A DNA stretch of 64,000 nucleotides from an uncultured Anaeromyxobacter sp. GTDB taxonomy: Bacteria > Myxococcota > Myxococcia > Myxococcales > Anaeromyxobacteraceae. Of this stretch, positions 37,754 to 49,288 are shown one piece after another. The DNA is taken from NCBI GenBank assembly GCA_903874275.1, contig CAIQRS010000010.1, forward strand, positions 1 to 64,000. The letters run 5' to 3'. Position numbers and translations under genes: made by a program. The number at the start of each line of letters is the position of its first letter. Position 1 is the stretch's first letter. The notes under the pieces were generated by a model. That model was not told the origin of the DNA. It made no database searches and saw only the letters and a program-made list of their open reading frames with translations.

Positions 37754-40357
37754 TCACCGGGGCTCGATGTAGCCCACCGCCTCCTGCCGGACGCAGTCGC
37801 AGTTGAGCCAGAGCAACCCGCCGTCCTCGCTGGTGAAATCGACGACGTGGACCACCCCCTCCATGCGGGCGTCGTCGGGCAGCAGCCCGGCGAGCAGGTT
37901 CGGAGCGGCCCGAAGCCGGGGCTCGTCGAGGAGATGTCCGGGGTGGGCCGGGTAGAGGGCGACGTAGAGCATCGACTCCTCCACCAGGTCGTTGAAGAAG
38001 TGGGAGCCGAGCGAGACGTCCGGCACCACGTCGCCGATGCGCATGATCTCGCAGAGCACCGAGACCCGCTGGATCTCGGCGAAGGAGACCGGGACCCCGA
38101 GGGCCACCGTGGTCGTCCCCCAGCGCCCCGGGCCGAGCAGCATGACCTTCCGGTCCACGTCGGGGTCGAGCCGCATGAGGCGCCCGATGACCCGCGCCAC
38201 CTCGTGCCGGTCGCCGGTGCCGAGGTTCACGTAGGCGTCCGGGTCCACGTAGACCACCCGGTCGATGGGGGTGTGGGCGCTCGGCCCCACGATGGGGCCG
38301 CGGGAGCGGAGCAGCACCCGGTCCTCGGGGAGCGCGGACGGCGCCGGCACGATGGCCCCCCCCTCGCGCACCTGAAGCGGGCGGCACTGCACCAGGTTGA
38401 GGCGAAGCTCCCCGTCGGCGAGGAAGTTGCCGGTGAACTCCACGTCCACCGGGTAGCGATAGGCGTCGCGCAGCATCCCGAGCAGCCCACGCATCCGCTC
38501 GACCAGCGGCGATCCCCAGAGAAGCTCGTCGAAGGTGAGTACCCAGCCGCCGTCGGGGCGCCTGGTCCCGAAGAGCTTGAGCGGAAGCCCGGGGGCGGAC
38601 CGGGCCGCCTCGGCGAAGGGCACGGAGGTGATGGTGCGGGCCCGCAGGTCGAGCACGTCCACCCGGTGCTGCGCGTACTCGGTCTTCTCGTCGAGCGTGG
38701 ACTCGGGGCGGAGCGACGGCGCGTTGAGCGCCACCAGCCGGGTGTAGTCGTCGTCGGAGCGGTCCACCGCGCGGGTGCCCAGGCCGAAGACGAGCCGCAT
38801 CACGCCGGCCTGCGGGTCGATCCCGGCGTTCCAGACGTACGGGTTGTAGGAGAGGGCCACCCCCGCCACCTGCGGGAAGTAGAGGTCGCCGTGGACCGCG
38901 CCGGAGACCCGCTGCACCAGCACCGCCATCTGCTCGTCCCGGTCGAGGAGCCCGCGCCGCTCCCGGTAGCGCAGCGCCTCCTCGCTCATGCTGCTCGCGT
39001 AGACCTGCCGGAGCGCGGCGAGGAAGTCGCGGAGCCGCTCCTCCGGCGTGCCCTGGTTCGGGCAGAAGACGCTCTCGTACTTGCCGGTGAAGGCGTTGCC
39101 GAAGCCGTCCTCGAGCAGGCTCGACGACCGCACGATGATGGGCGACTGGCCGTAGTACTCGAGCATGGCCACGAAGCGGCGCAGCACGAAGTCGGGGAAC
39201 TTCCCTTCCTCGACCCGGCGGCGGGCCTCGGCGGCCCCGTCGAGGAAGGAGGCGCGCCGGCGCTGCTCGCGGCGGGCAGGCCAGCAGCCGTTGCGCACCA
39301 GGTAGGTGTAGAAGACGTCGGAGCCGATGAACCAGGAGTCGTGGGGCTCGAGCATCCGGCCCCAGGCCGGGTCGCCGTTGGCGATGATGGCGCGGGCCAC
39401 CAGCATGCCCGCCGCCTTCCCTCCCACGAGCCCGGTGCCCACCATCCGGCGGCGGATGGCGAGCAGGTCGTCGAGGGTGAGGTGGCGCCCGGCCATCTCG
39501 GCGAAGCGGTCGTCGCGGGTCAGCATCATGCGCAGCAGCGACTCGAAGGCGGCCCGCTCCTCCTGCGGGCGGCGCCGCCCCTCCCGGACCCCGTCGCGGA
39601 TCTCGCGCGCCGCGTCCACCCGCCGGTCCCACACGTCGGCCCGCTCCACCGCGTCGAGCCGCCGGTCGGCCACGTCCACCAGGGCCTCGGAGAGCTCCGC
39701 ACTCTCGGTGAGGGGGCGCAGCCGCTCCCCCTCGCGGACGTGGGGCAGGTACATGGTGGGGGAGTGGCGGCCGTCCACCTTGAGCGGGTGGAAGTAGACG
39801 TCGCGGCGGCGGCGGAAGACGTCCACCAGGATCTGGGTGGTGCTGCGCACCGCGTCCACCGCCTCGGCGGCGTGGTGGCCGGCCTGCAGGGCGAAGTAGG
39901 TCACCGTGTCGAGCTCGTAGAGGTACGGGCAGGTGACCATGAAGAAGTTGCCCAGCATGAGGTCGCTGTACCAGTCGGCCGCGAGATCGGAGAGGCAGTC
40001 GAAGACGTGGAAGGCTCCCGGGCCGGCCTCCTCGATGACCCGGTGGATCCCGTCGGTGAAGCCCTCGAAGCCCAGCGCCGGCGAGATCTCGTGGATCTCG
40101 GCGCCCGACGAGGCGTCGAGGAGCGGCTCGTGCCGGGCGAAGCGGAAGTAGACGACGCGGCGCCCCTCGGCACGGGCCAGGGCCACGAAGGGCCTGACCA
40201 GGGGCGGGTAATCCTCCAGGTCCTCCACCTGCCAGACCACGTTGTCGCCCGGACGCAGTCCCTGGAGGATCGCGTCGAAGGCGGGGAGACCGGTCCCGGG
40301 CGGATTGACCGGGATCATCGCTGGGTCGTGATCGGGCACGAAGTCACCTTCGCCCAT
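37754..40357 (-). CDS. PEP/pyruvate-binding (PPDK N-domain) protein with N-terminal RecA/KaiC-like region
   Basis: N-terminal LPAFDAILQGLRPGDNVVWQVEDLEDYPPLVRPFVALARAEGRRVVYFRFA; PPDK-like IIVRSSSLLEDGFGNAFTGKYESVF and LVQRV..GDLYFPQVAGVALSYNPY. Confidence 0.85.
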   Translation of the reverse strand: MGEGDFVPDHDPAMIPVNPPGTGLPAFDAILQGLRPGDNVVWQVEDLEDYPPLVRPFVALARAEGRRVVYFRFARHEPLLDASSGAEIHEISPALGFEGFTDGIHRVIEEAGPGAFHVFDCLSDLAADWYSDLMLGNFFMVTCPYLYELDTVTYFALQAGHHAAEAVDAVRSTTQILVDVFRRRRDVYFHPLKVDGRHSPTMYLPHVREGERLRPLTESAELSEALVDVADRRLDAVERADVWDRRVDAAREIRDGVREGRRRPQEERAAFESLLRMMLTRDDRFAEMAGRHLTLDDLLAIRRRMVGTGLVGGKAAGMLVARAIIANGDPAWGRMLEPHDSWFIGSDVFYTYLVRNGCWPARREQRRRASFLDGAAEARRRVEEGKFPDFVLRRFVAMLEYYGQSPIIVRSSSLLEDGFGNAFTGKYESVFCPNQGTPEERLRDFLAALRQVYASSMSEEALRYRERRGLLDRDEQMAVLVQRVSGAVHGDLYFPQVAGVALSYNPYVWNAGIDPQAGVMRLVFGLGTRAVDRSDDDYTRLVALNAPSLRPESTLDEKTEYAQHRVDVLDLRARTITSVPFAEAARSAPGLPLKLFGTRRPDGGWVLTFDELLWGSPLVERMRGLLGMLRDAYRYPVDVEFTGNFLADGELRLNLVQCRPLQVREGGAIVPAPSALPEDRVLLRSRGPIVGPSAHTPIDRVVYVDPDAYVNLGTGDRHEVARVIGRLMRLDPDVDRKVMLLGPGRWGTTTVALGVPVSFAEIQRVSVLCEIMRIGDVVPDVSLGSHFFNDLVEESMLYVALYPAHPGHLLDEPRLRAAPNLLAGLLPDDARMEGVVHVVDFTSEDGGLLWLNCDCVRQEAVGYIEPR

Positions 40358-40364
40358 TGCGGGG

Positions 40365-41790
<1,426 letters not shown>

Positions 41791-41801
41791 CCGCCTCCCG
41801 A

Positions 41802-42890
41802 TCAGCGTCCGGACGGGGGCGGCGCGTAATCGCGCGCCGCCTCCTCCCCGGTGAGGACCCGAAGCACCCCTTCCGCCAGCGCCGCGAGCTCGTCCTCCCC
41901 GGGCAGGAGCGCCACCGGCGCGATCCACTCCACGCGGCGGCGGATGGGGCCGACCACCCCCTCCTGCCACGCCATCCCGCCGGTCAGGATCACCGCGTCC
42001 ACCCGGCCGTCGAGCGCCACCGCCATGGCCCCGATCGACTTCGCCACCTGGTAGGCCATGGCCTCGACCGCCAGCACCGCGGCGGCGTCCCCGGCGGCGG
42101 CGCGGGCCACCGCCTCCCGCGCGTCGCGCGTGCCGAGCAGCGCCCAGAGCCCCCCGTCGCCGAAGAGGCGGCGGCGCACCGCGCCCCGCTCGGCCCCCGG
42201 CGCGAAGCACAGGTCCACCACCGCGGTGACGGGCACCCCTCCGGCCCGGTCGCCGGCGAAGGGCCCCTCGTCCTGCGGGTTCACCACGTCCACCATCCGC
42301 CCCTCCCGCAGGGCGGCCAGCGAGACCCCGGTGCCCAGGTGGGCGACGACCAGGCGAAGCTCCTCGAGCGCGCGCCCCGTCTCCCGGGCGTGGCGCCGGG
42401 CCACCGCCCGGATGTTCAAGGCGTGGGCGAAGCTGTGCCGCTCCACCCCGGCCAGGCCGGTGGGGCGGGCCTCGGGAACGAGCTCGTCCACGCTGACCGG
42501 GTCCACGGTGAAGGCCGGGCAGCCGTGGTCGGCGGCCACGGCCAGCGCGATGGGAACGCCCAGGTTGGAGGCGTGCTCGCCGCGCGGGCCGCGCAGGAGC
42601 TCGTCGGCCATCTCCGGGGTGGCCCGCAGGGTCCCGGCCGGCACCGGCCCGAGCAGCCCGCCGCGGCCCACCACCGCGTCGAGCCGGGCCCCCGGCGCCG
42701 CGCGGGCCAGGAACTCCCGGACGGCGGAGAGGCGCATGGGGAGCTGGTCGGCCATGCGCGGTGAGGCGATCGCCTCGGGGGAATGGCGCAGCACCTCCTC
42801 GGCGAGGAGCGACGCCCCGCGGAAGAGGCCGAGCTTGGTGGACCCCGCCCCGGGATTCACCACCAGTATAAGTAGCCCGGCCTGGCTCAC
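41802..42890 (-). CDS. buk: Butyrate kinase (acetokinase family)
   Basis: LILVVNPGAGSTKLGLF; LVVAHLGTGVSLAALREGRMVDVVNPQDEGPFAGDRAG; ILTGGMAWQ; GTG 42890 overlaps ptb stop. Confidence 0.92.
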   Translation of the reverse strand: MSQAGLLILVVNPGAGSTKLGLFRGASLLAEEVLRHSPEAIASPRMADQLPMRLSAVREFLARAAPGARLDAVVGRGGLLGPVPAGTLRATPEMADELLRGPRGEHASNLGVPIALAVAADHGCPAFTVDPVSVDELVPEARPTGLAGVERHSFAHALNIRAVARRHARETGRALEELRLVVAHLGTGVSLAALREGRMVDVVNPQDEGPFAGDRAGGVPVTAVVDLCFAPGAERGAVRRRLFGDGGLWALLGTRDAREAVARAAAGDAAAVLAVEAMAYQVAKSIGAMAVALDGRVDAVILTGGMAWQEGVVGPIRRRVEWIAPVALLPGEDELAALAEGVLRVLTGEEAARDYAPPPSGR

Positions 42891-43888
42891 GCGCCCCCCT
42901 CGGCCGAGAGGACGCCCAGCGCGATGGAGAGGAGCTTGTCGTCGGTCCGCTCGACGCGCGAGGGGATGAGCACCGGCGCCCGCGCCCCCTCGATGACGTG
43001 GGCCACGGGCTTGCCGGCCAGCCAGGAGAAGGCCTTGCCCAGGATGTTTCCGGCCTCGATGGTGGGGACCAGCAGCACGTCGGCGCGCCCGGCCAGCGGG
43101 TGGTCGATTCCCTTGGCCCGGGCCGCCCAGGGGAGCAGCGCGTTGTCGAGGGCCAGCGGCCCGACCACGTGGCAGCCGGTGATCTCGCCCCGCTCGGCCA
43201 TCTCCACGAGGGCCCGGGCGTCCTGGGTGTGGGGCATGGCCGGGGACGGGGTCTCCACCGCGCAGAGCACCGCCACGATGGGGCTCGGGAAGCCCAGCCG
43301 GTGGAAGACCCGCACCGCGTTCTCGAGGATGGCCTGCTTCTCGGAGAGGCGCGGGGCCACGTTCACGCCGCCGTCGGTGATGCCCACGATGCGCCGGGGC
43401 GGCGCGGTGGGGTGCTCGCTCACCATCACGTCGGAGAGGATGCGGCCGGTGCGCAGGCCGTGTTCGCGGTCGAGCACGGCGCGGAGCAGGTCGCCGGTGG
43501 GCAGCCGCCCCTTGAGGATCAGCGAGGCCTCCCCGGCCCGCACCCGCTCGACCGCGAGTGAAGCGGCCCGGCGGTCGTCGGTCTCCTGGACGATCTCGTG
43601 GTGGGAGGGGTCCTCCGAAAGCTTCCAGAGCATGTCCTCGAGCCGCTCCCGGTCGCCGATGAGCAGGCCGCGGGCGATCCCGCGCCGCCGCGCCTCCACC
43701 ACGGCGCCGAGCGCCGTCTCGCTCTCCGCCGCCGGGACGGCGACCACGCGGGGGCCCAGCGCGCGGGCGCGCAGGACCAGCTCGTCGAGGGAATGGACCG
43801 GATCCACCGGCCGGGGGTTTGCCACGGCCGGGCCGGCCCCGCCAGCCCTTGCCGCACGGACCCCGAAAGGGGAGAATCGCCGACCCAT
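42887..43888 (-). CDS. ptb: Phosphate butyryltransferase
   Basis: GLLIGDRERLEDML; ASLILKGRLPTGDLLRAVLDREHGLRTGRILSDVMV; LLVPTIEAGNILGKAFSWLAG; start may instead be GTG at about 43825. Confidence 0.9.
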   Translation of the reverse strand: MGRRFSPFGVRAARAGGAGPAVANPRPVDPVHSLDELVLRARALGPRVVAVPAAESETALGAVVEARRRGIARGLLIGDRERLEDMLWKLSEDPSHHEIVQETDDRRAASLAVERVRAGEASLILKGRLPTGDLLRAVLDREHGLRTGRILSDVMVSEHPTAPPRRIVGITDGGVNVAPRLSEKQAILENAVRVFHRLGFPSPIVAVLCAVETPSPAMPHTQDARALVEMAERGEITGCHVVGPLALDNALLPWAARAKGIDHPLAGRADVLLVPTIEAGNILGKAFSWLAGKPVAHVIEGARAPVLIPSRVERTDDKLLSIALGVLSAEGGA

Positions 43889-43911
43889 TTCCGAGTGAGG
43901 CAGGATCGATC

Positions 43912-45573
43912 GTGGAGACGGCAGCGACGAAGGCGCCCGCTCGCGGGCTGTGGAGCGGAGACGAGGCGGTGGCCATGGCCGCCCTGGACGGCGAGGTGGC
44001 CCTCGGCACCGGCTACCCCGGCACGCCCTCCACCGAGATCCTGGAGGCCTTCTCCGCCCTGGGAGGGCGCGCCCAGTGGGCCCCCAACGAGAAGGTGGCC
44101 CTCGAGGTGGGGCTGGGGGCGGCCTTCGCCGGCGCGCGCGTGCTCGTCACCATGAAGCACGTGGGGGTGAACGTGGCCGCCGATCCGCTCTTCACCGCGG
44201 CCTACACCGGCGTGGACGGGGCGCTCGTGCTGGTCTCGGCCGACGACCCGGGCATGTCCTCCTCGCAGAACGAGCAGGACAACCGGCGCTACGCGGTGGC
44301 CGCCGGCATCCCCATGCTCGAGCCGGCCTCGTCGCAGGAGGCCTACGACTTCACCCTGGCCTCCCTCGAGCTCTCGGCCCGCTGGAAGATCCCGGTCATC
44401 CTGCGCATGACCACCCGGGTCTGCCACTCCAAGTCCGTGGTCCACCGGCGCGATCACCCGCTGCCGCCGGCGCCGGCGCCCAGCTTCGTGCGCGACATCC
44501 GCGGCCGGGTCATGGTCCCCGCCTTCGCGCGCCCCGCCCATCACAAGCTCAGGAAGAAGCTCGACGAGATCCGCGCCTGGGCCGAGACCTCCCCCCTGAA
44601 CGCCGTGCACGAGGGGAGCCTGGCGCTGGGCGTCGTCACCGCCGGCATCTCCTTCCAGCACGTGCGCGAGGCCGCCCCCGAGGCCAGCATCTTCAAGCTG
44701 GGCGTGGTCTACCCGCTCCCGCTCGAGGCCCTGCGCCGCTTCGCGGCCGGGGTGGAGCGCTGCGTGGTCGTGGAGGAGGGCGACCCGGTCGTGGCCGACG
44801 CCCTGCTGGCCGCCGGCATCCGGGTCGAGGGGAAGCCGGAGATGTTCCGCTTCGGCGAGCTCTCGGTGTCGCGGGTGCGCCGCATCCTGGCCCGGGACGA
44901 GTCCCCCGAGCCGCCCGAGCCGAAGGCCAAGCCCCCCGAACTCTGCGATGCCTGCCCCTACCACCCGGTCTACGGAGCCCTGCAGCGCATGGGCTGCATC
45001 GTGGCCGGCGACATCGGCTGCTACACCCTGGGTGTCATGGAGCCCTACCAGGCCATGGACACCTGCGTGGCCATGGGGGCCTCGGTGGGCGTGGGGCTGG
45101 GCTTGCGCCACGTGCTGCCCGAGGCCCAGGCCCGCAAGGTGGTGAGCGTCATCGGCGACTCCACCTTCATCCACAGCGGCCTGAACGGCCTGGTGGAGAT
45201 GGTCTACAACCCGCCCGCCACCGGCCACGTCCTGCTCGTGCTCGACAACGGCACCACCGCCATGACCGGGCAGCAGGAGCACCCGGGCACCGGCCGCACC
45301 ATGTCGCACGACGCCACCGGCCACGTCTCCATCGAGGGGATGGCCCGCGCCGCCGGGGTGAAGAACGTGGACGTGGTGGACCCGGTCAAGGATCCCAAGG
45401 GCTTCGAGGAGTTGCTCACGAGGCGGCTGGCCTCGAACGACCTCTCGGTCATCGTCTCGCGGCGCCCCTGCATCCTGGCCGCCGCCGACATCCGCGCCTT
45501 CGAGAAGACCAACGCCGCCAAGGCCGCCGCCGCCTCGCCCTGCGCCGGCTGCGGGAGCGACGATGCCGCATAG
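43912..45573 (+). CDS. iorA: Indolepyruvate ferredoxin oxidoreductase alpha subunit, short form lacking C-terminal ferredoxin domain
   Basis: GDEAVAMAALDGEVALGTGYPGTPSTEILE; CDACPYHPVYGALQRMGCIVAGDIGCYTLG; GDSTFIHSGLNGLVEMVYN (TPP); ends at [10 protein letters not shown]. Confidence 0.93.
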   Translation: METAATKAPARGLWSGDEAVAMAALDGEVALGTGYPGTPSTEILEAFSALGGRAQWAPNEKVALEVGLGAAFAGARVLVTMKHVGVNVAADPLFTAAYTGVDGALVLVSADDPGMSSSQNEQDNRRYAVAAGIPMLEPASSQEAYDFTLASLELSARWKIPVILRMTTRVCHSKSVVHRRDHPLPPAPAPSFVRDIRGRVMVPAFARPAHHKLRKKLDEIRAWAETSPLNAVHEGSLALGVVTAGISFQHVREAAPEASIFKLGVVYPLPLEALRRFAAGVERCVVVEEGDPVVADALLAAGIRVEGKPEMFRFGELSVSRVRRILARDESPEPPEPKAKPPELCDACPYHPVYGALQRMGCIVAGDIGCYTLGVMEPYQAMDTCVAMGASVGVGLGLRHVLPEAQARKVVSVIGDSTFIHSGLNGLVEMVYNPPATGHVLLVLDNGTTAMTGQQEHPGTGRTMSHDATGHVSIEGMARAAGVKNVDVVDPVKDPKGFEELLTRRLASNDLSVIVSRRPCILAAADIRAFEKTNAAKAAAASPCAGCGSDDAA

Positions 45574-46087
45574 CCTGTCACCAGTGGTGAACGTGGTCTT
45601 CGCCGGGCTGGGCGGGCAGGGGGTCATCAAGGCCTCCGACGTGCTCGCCGACGCGGCCTTCCGCGCCGGGCACGACGTGAAGAAGGCCGAGATCCACGGG
45701 ATGAGCCAGCGGGGCGGGTCGGTCACCTCCGACGTCCGCTTCGGCCCCCAGGTCCACTCCCCCATGATCCCCGACGGCCACGCCGACTTCCTGGTGGTTC
45801 TGGCCCCCACCCAGGTGGAGAACAACCTCCACCAGCTGCGCAAGACGGGCGTGCTCTTCCCGCCCGACCTGGTCCCCGAGGAGAGCCTGAAGAACAGGCG
45901 CAGCCTCAACGTGGCGCTGCTGGGCGCGCTCTCCACCCACCTCTCCATCGCCGAGGAGCACTGGCGGGCGGCCATCCAGGACGCCCTGCCGGAGCGCCTG
46001 CTGCAAGTGAACCTGGAGGCCTTCGAGGCCGGACGGGCCGCCGAGCGGGCCCGCCCCCCCGGAAAGGGACGACATGCCGCCCCCTGA
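45563..46087 (+). CDS. iorB: Indolepyruvate ferredoxin oxidoreductase beta subunit
   Basis: [51 protein letters not shown]. Confidence 0.95.
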   Translation: MPHSLSPVVNVVFAGLGGQGVIKASDVLADAAFRAGHDVKKAEIHGMSQRGGSVTSDVRFGPQVHSPMIPDGHADFLVVLAPTQVENNLHQLRKTGVLFPPDLVPEESLKNRRSLNVALLGALSTHLSIAEEHWRAAIQDALPERLLQVNLEAFEAGRAAERARPPGKGRHAAP

Positions 46088-47393
46088 TCCCTCGCGCCGG
46101 TTCCACCCGGTCAGCGCCCCCGACTACGTCCCGGCCGAGCAGCTGCGCGGCCTCCAGCTGGAGCGGCTCCAGCGCATCGTGCGGCGGGCCCACGAGCGGG
46201 TCCCGCTCTTCCGCACCCGCTGCCAGGAACGGCAGGTGGCGCCCGCGGATCTGAAGAGCCTGGAGGACCTGGCGCGCTTCCCCTTCACCCTGAAGACCGA
46301 CCTGCGCGACACCTATCCCTTCGGCCTCTTCGCCAGCCCCATGGAGGAGATCGTGCGCCTGCACGCCTCCTCCGGCACCACCGGCAAGCCCACCGTGGTG
46401 GCGTACACCCAGGGTGACCTGGACGTCTGGACCGAGGTGATGGTGCGGGCCTTCGCGGCCTGCGGCCTGCACCGGGGCGACGTGGTCCAGAACGCCTACG
46501 GCTACGGCCTCTTCACCGGCGGCCTGGGGGCCCACTACGGCGCCGAGGCGCTGGGCGCCACCGTCATCCCCATCTCCGGCGGCAACACCGAGCGGCAGAT
46601 CATGGTGCTCCAGGACTTCGCGGTGACCGCCATCTGCTGCACCCCCAGCTACTTCCTGCACCTCACCGAGCGGGCCAAGGAGCTGGGGACCGACTTCTCG
46701 AAGCTGCGGGCCGGGATCTTCGGGGCCGAGCCCTGGAGCGAGGCCATGCGCCGGCGCATCGAGGCCGACACCGGGGTGAAGGCCTACGACATCTACGGGC
46801 TCTCCGAGATCATCGGGCCGGGCGTGGGCATCGAGTGCTTCGCCCAGTCCGGGCTGCACGTCTTCGAGGACCACTTCTATCCGGAGGTGGTGGACCCGGC
46901 CTCGGGCGAGGTGCTCCCCGACGGCGCCGAGGGGGAGCTGGTGCTCACCACCCTCTCCAAGGACGCCATGCCCATGATCCGCTACCGGACCCGGGACGTG
47001 ACGAGCCTCATCCCCGAGCCCTGCGCCTGCGGCCGCACCATCCGGCGCATCCGCCGCATCGGCCGGCGCTCCGACGACATGTTCATCATCCGCGGGGTGA
47101 ACGTCTTCCCCAGCCAGGTGGAGACGGCGCTTCTGGCGGTGGAGGGAACCCTGCCGCACTACCAGATCGTGCTCACGCGCGAGAAGGGGCTCGACGAGAT
47201 GGAGGTGAAGGTCGAGGTGACCCCCGAGGTCTTCTCCGACCAGATCCGCGCGCTCGAGGCCCTGCAGCACAAGCTCGAGCAGTCCCTCGACCACACGCTG
47301 GGCATCCGCGCCCGCGTCACCCTGGTCGGCCCCCGCACCATCCCGCGCAGCGAGGGCAAGGCGAAGCGCGTCGACGACAAGCGGCAGATCTGA
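46074..47393 (+). CDS. paaK: Phenylacetate-CoA ligase family (copy 1)
   Basis: [69 protein letters not shown]. Confidence 0.96.
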   Translation: MPPPDPSRRFHPVSAPDYVPAEQLRGLQLERLQRIVRRAHERVPLFRTRCQERQVAPADLKSLEDLARFPFTLKTDLRDTYPFGLFASPMEEIVRLHASSGTTGKPTVVAYTQGDLDVWTEVMVRAFAACGLHRGDVVQNAYGYGLFTGGLGAHYGAEALGATVIPISGGNTERQIMVLQDFAVTAICCTPSYFLHLTERAKELGTDFSKLRAGIFGAEPWSEAMRRRIEADTGVKAYDIYGLSEIIGPGVGIECFAQSGLHVFEDHFYPEVVDPASGEVLPDGAEGELVLTTLSKDAMPMIRYRTRDVTSLIPEPCACGRTIRRIRRIGRRSDDMFIIRGVNVFPSQVETALLAVEGTLPHYQIVLTREKGLDEMEVKVEVTPEVFSDQIRALEALQHKLEQSLDHTLGIRARVTLVGPRTIPRSEGKAKRVDDKRQI

Positions 47394-47411
47394 CGTCCGG
47401 GAGGAACCCAC

Positions 47412-47855
47412 ATGAAGCTCCGCCAGCTCTCGCTCTTCCTCGAGAACCGCCCCGGCGCGCTGCGCCTGCCCTGCCAGGTGCTGGGCGCCGCCGGAATCGA
47501 CATCCTCACCATGTCGCTCGCCGACACCCAGCAGTTCGGGATCCTCCGGCTGGTCGTGAAGGACGCCGACCGGGCCAGCAAGGTGCTCGAGGAGGCCGGC
47601 TGCGTGGTCAAGGCCACCGACGTGCTGGCCGTCGAGGTGCCCGACCGGGCCGGCGGCCTGGCCGACATGCTCGGGACGTTCGAGGGCACCGGGCTGTCCA
47701 TCGAGTACATCTACCCGCTGGTGGCCGGCCACCGCGGCAAGACCGCGGTGCTGATCCTGCGGGTCGAGGACCCCGACCGGGCCGCCGGACTCCTCGCGGG
47801 GCGCAAGGTCCGCGTCCTCACCCGCGAGGAGGCCTTCGAGGCCGTCGGGGCCTGA
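47412..47855 (+). CDS. Tandem ACT-domain protein
   Basis: MKLRQLSLFLENRPGALRLPCQVLGAAGIDI and second half VEVPDRAGGLADMLGTFEGTGLSIEYIY. Confidence 0.92.
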   Translation: MKLRQLSLFLENRPGALRLPCQVLGAAGIDILTMSLADTQQFGILRLVVKDADRASKVLEEAGCVVKATDVLAVEVPDRAGGLADMLGTFEGTGLSIEYIYPLVAGHRGKTAVLILRVEDPDRAAGLLAGRKVRVLTREEAFEAVGA

Positions 47856-47864
47856 CGGTCGGCC

Positions 47865-49193
47865 ATGGCGCCTCCCGCCGAGAGCCGCGTCTGGGATCCG
47901 GCGGAGCTCCTGCCCCGCGACCGGCTGGCCGGGCTCCAGCTCGACCGGCTGCGCGAGACGCTGGTGCGGGCCGCGGGCACGCCCTTTCACGCCTCGGCCT
48001 TCGCCCGCGCCGGCATGGCCCCCGCGGACGTCCGCTCGCTCGACGACCTGCGCCGGATCCCGGTCACCACCAAGGACGACCTCCGGGCCCACTACCCGCT
48101 CGGCATGCTGGCCGTCCCGCGCGCGGAGATCGCCCGCATCCACGGCTCCTCGGGCACCACCGGCAAGCCCACCTTCGTGGCCTACAGCCGGGCCGACATG
48201 CAGGTCTGGTCGGGGCTGTGCGCCCGCTTCCTGGTGGCCGGGGGGCTCCGGCCCGACCACCTCGTGCACGTGGCCTTCGGCTACGGCCTCTTCACCGGCG
48301 GCTTCGGGCTCCACCAGGGCATCGAGCGGGTGGGGGCCGGCATCGTGCCGGTGGCCGGCGGGAACACTCCCCGTCAAGTGACGCTGCTCTCCGACCTCCG
48401 CCCCGACGTGCTGGTCTGCACCCCCAGCTACGCGCTGCACATCGCCGAGGTGGCCCGCGCCGTGGGCTTCGACCCGCGCGACCTGGGCCTCACCTCCGGA
48501 CACTTCGGCGGCGAGCCCTGGACCGAGGAGATGCGCCTGGAGATCGAGCGCGAGCTCGGGATCCAGGCCTTCAACAACTACGGACTCTCCGAGGTCATCG
48601 GCCCGGGCGTCTCGGGCGAGTGCGGCGCGCGGGCCGGCATGCACGTGGCCGAGGACCACTTCATCGTCGAGTGCCTCCACCCGGCCACGCTCCTGCCGGT
48701 CCCGGACGGCACCGTGGGTGAACTGGTCTTCACCAGCCTCACCAAGGAGGCCATGCCGGTGGTGCGCTACCGCACCCGCGACCTGGCCTCGCTCGACCGC
48801 AGCCCCTGCCCCTGCGGGCGCACCGGGGCGCGCATGAGCCGGGTGGTGGGGCGCTCCGACGACATGTTCATCGTGCGCGGGGTGAACGTCTTCCCCTCCC
48901 AGATCGAGGAGGCGCTGCTGCGCGTCGAGGGGGCCGCGCCCCACTACGTCATCGAGATCGCCCGCCCCGGCACGCTCGACGAGGCGGTGGTGCGGGTGGA
49001 GATCCGGCCCCGCGACTTCTCCGACGAGATGCGCCAGATGGTGGCCCTGCGCGACCGCATCGACCACGAGATCCACTCCATCACCGGGATCCGCATGACC
49101 ATCGAGCTGGTGGCCCCGAACGCGCTGGGGCGCAGCGAGGGAAAGGCGCGGCGCGTCATCGACCACCGCAAGGGCGGGGGCTCCGGAGGCTGA
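47865..49193 (+). CDS. paaK: Phenylacetate-CoA ligase family (copy 2)
   Basis: [85 protein letters not shown]. Confidence 0.96.
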   Translation: MAPPAESRVWDPAELLPRDRLAGLQLDRLRETLVRAAGTPFHASAFARAGMAPADVRSLDDLRRIPVTTKDDLRAHYPLGMLAVPRAEIARIHGSSGTTGKPTFVAYSRADMQVWSGLCARFLVAGGLRPDHLVHVAFGYGLFTGGFGLHQGIERVGAGIVPVAGGNTPRQVTLLSDLRPDVLVCTPSYALHIAEVARAVGFDPRDLGLTSGHFGGEPWTEEMRLEIERELGIQAFNNYGLSEVIGPGVSGECGARAGMHVAEDHFIVECLHPATLLPVPDGTVGELVFTSLTKEAMPVVRYRTRDLASLDRSPCPCGRTGARMSRVVGRSDDMFIVRGVNVFPSQIEEALLRVEGAAPHYVIEIARPGTLDEAVVRVEIRPRDFSDEMRQMVALRDRIDHEIHSITGIRMTIELVAPNALGRSEGKARRVIDHRKGGGSGG

Positions 49194-49288
49194 CCCGCCC
49201 CGGGGAGGCGCCGGCACTCGGGTGCTGCGGAGGGGGCTCCCGATCGGGTATCCTGCCCGGTCCCGCTTCCCCCATCGCCGGAGGATCC

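Noticed and set aside
45906-49217. 1103-aa minus-strand ORF over paaK/ACT/paaK
   Set aside because: Antisense shadow spanning several well-supported plus-strand genes
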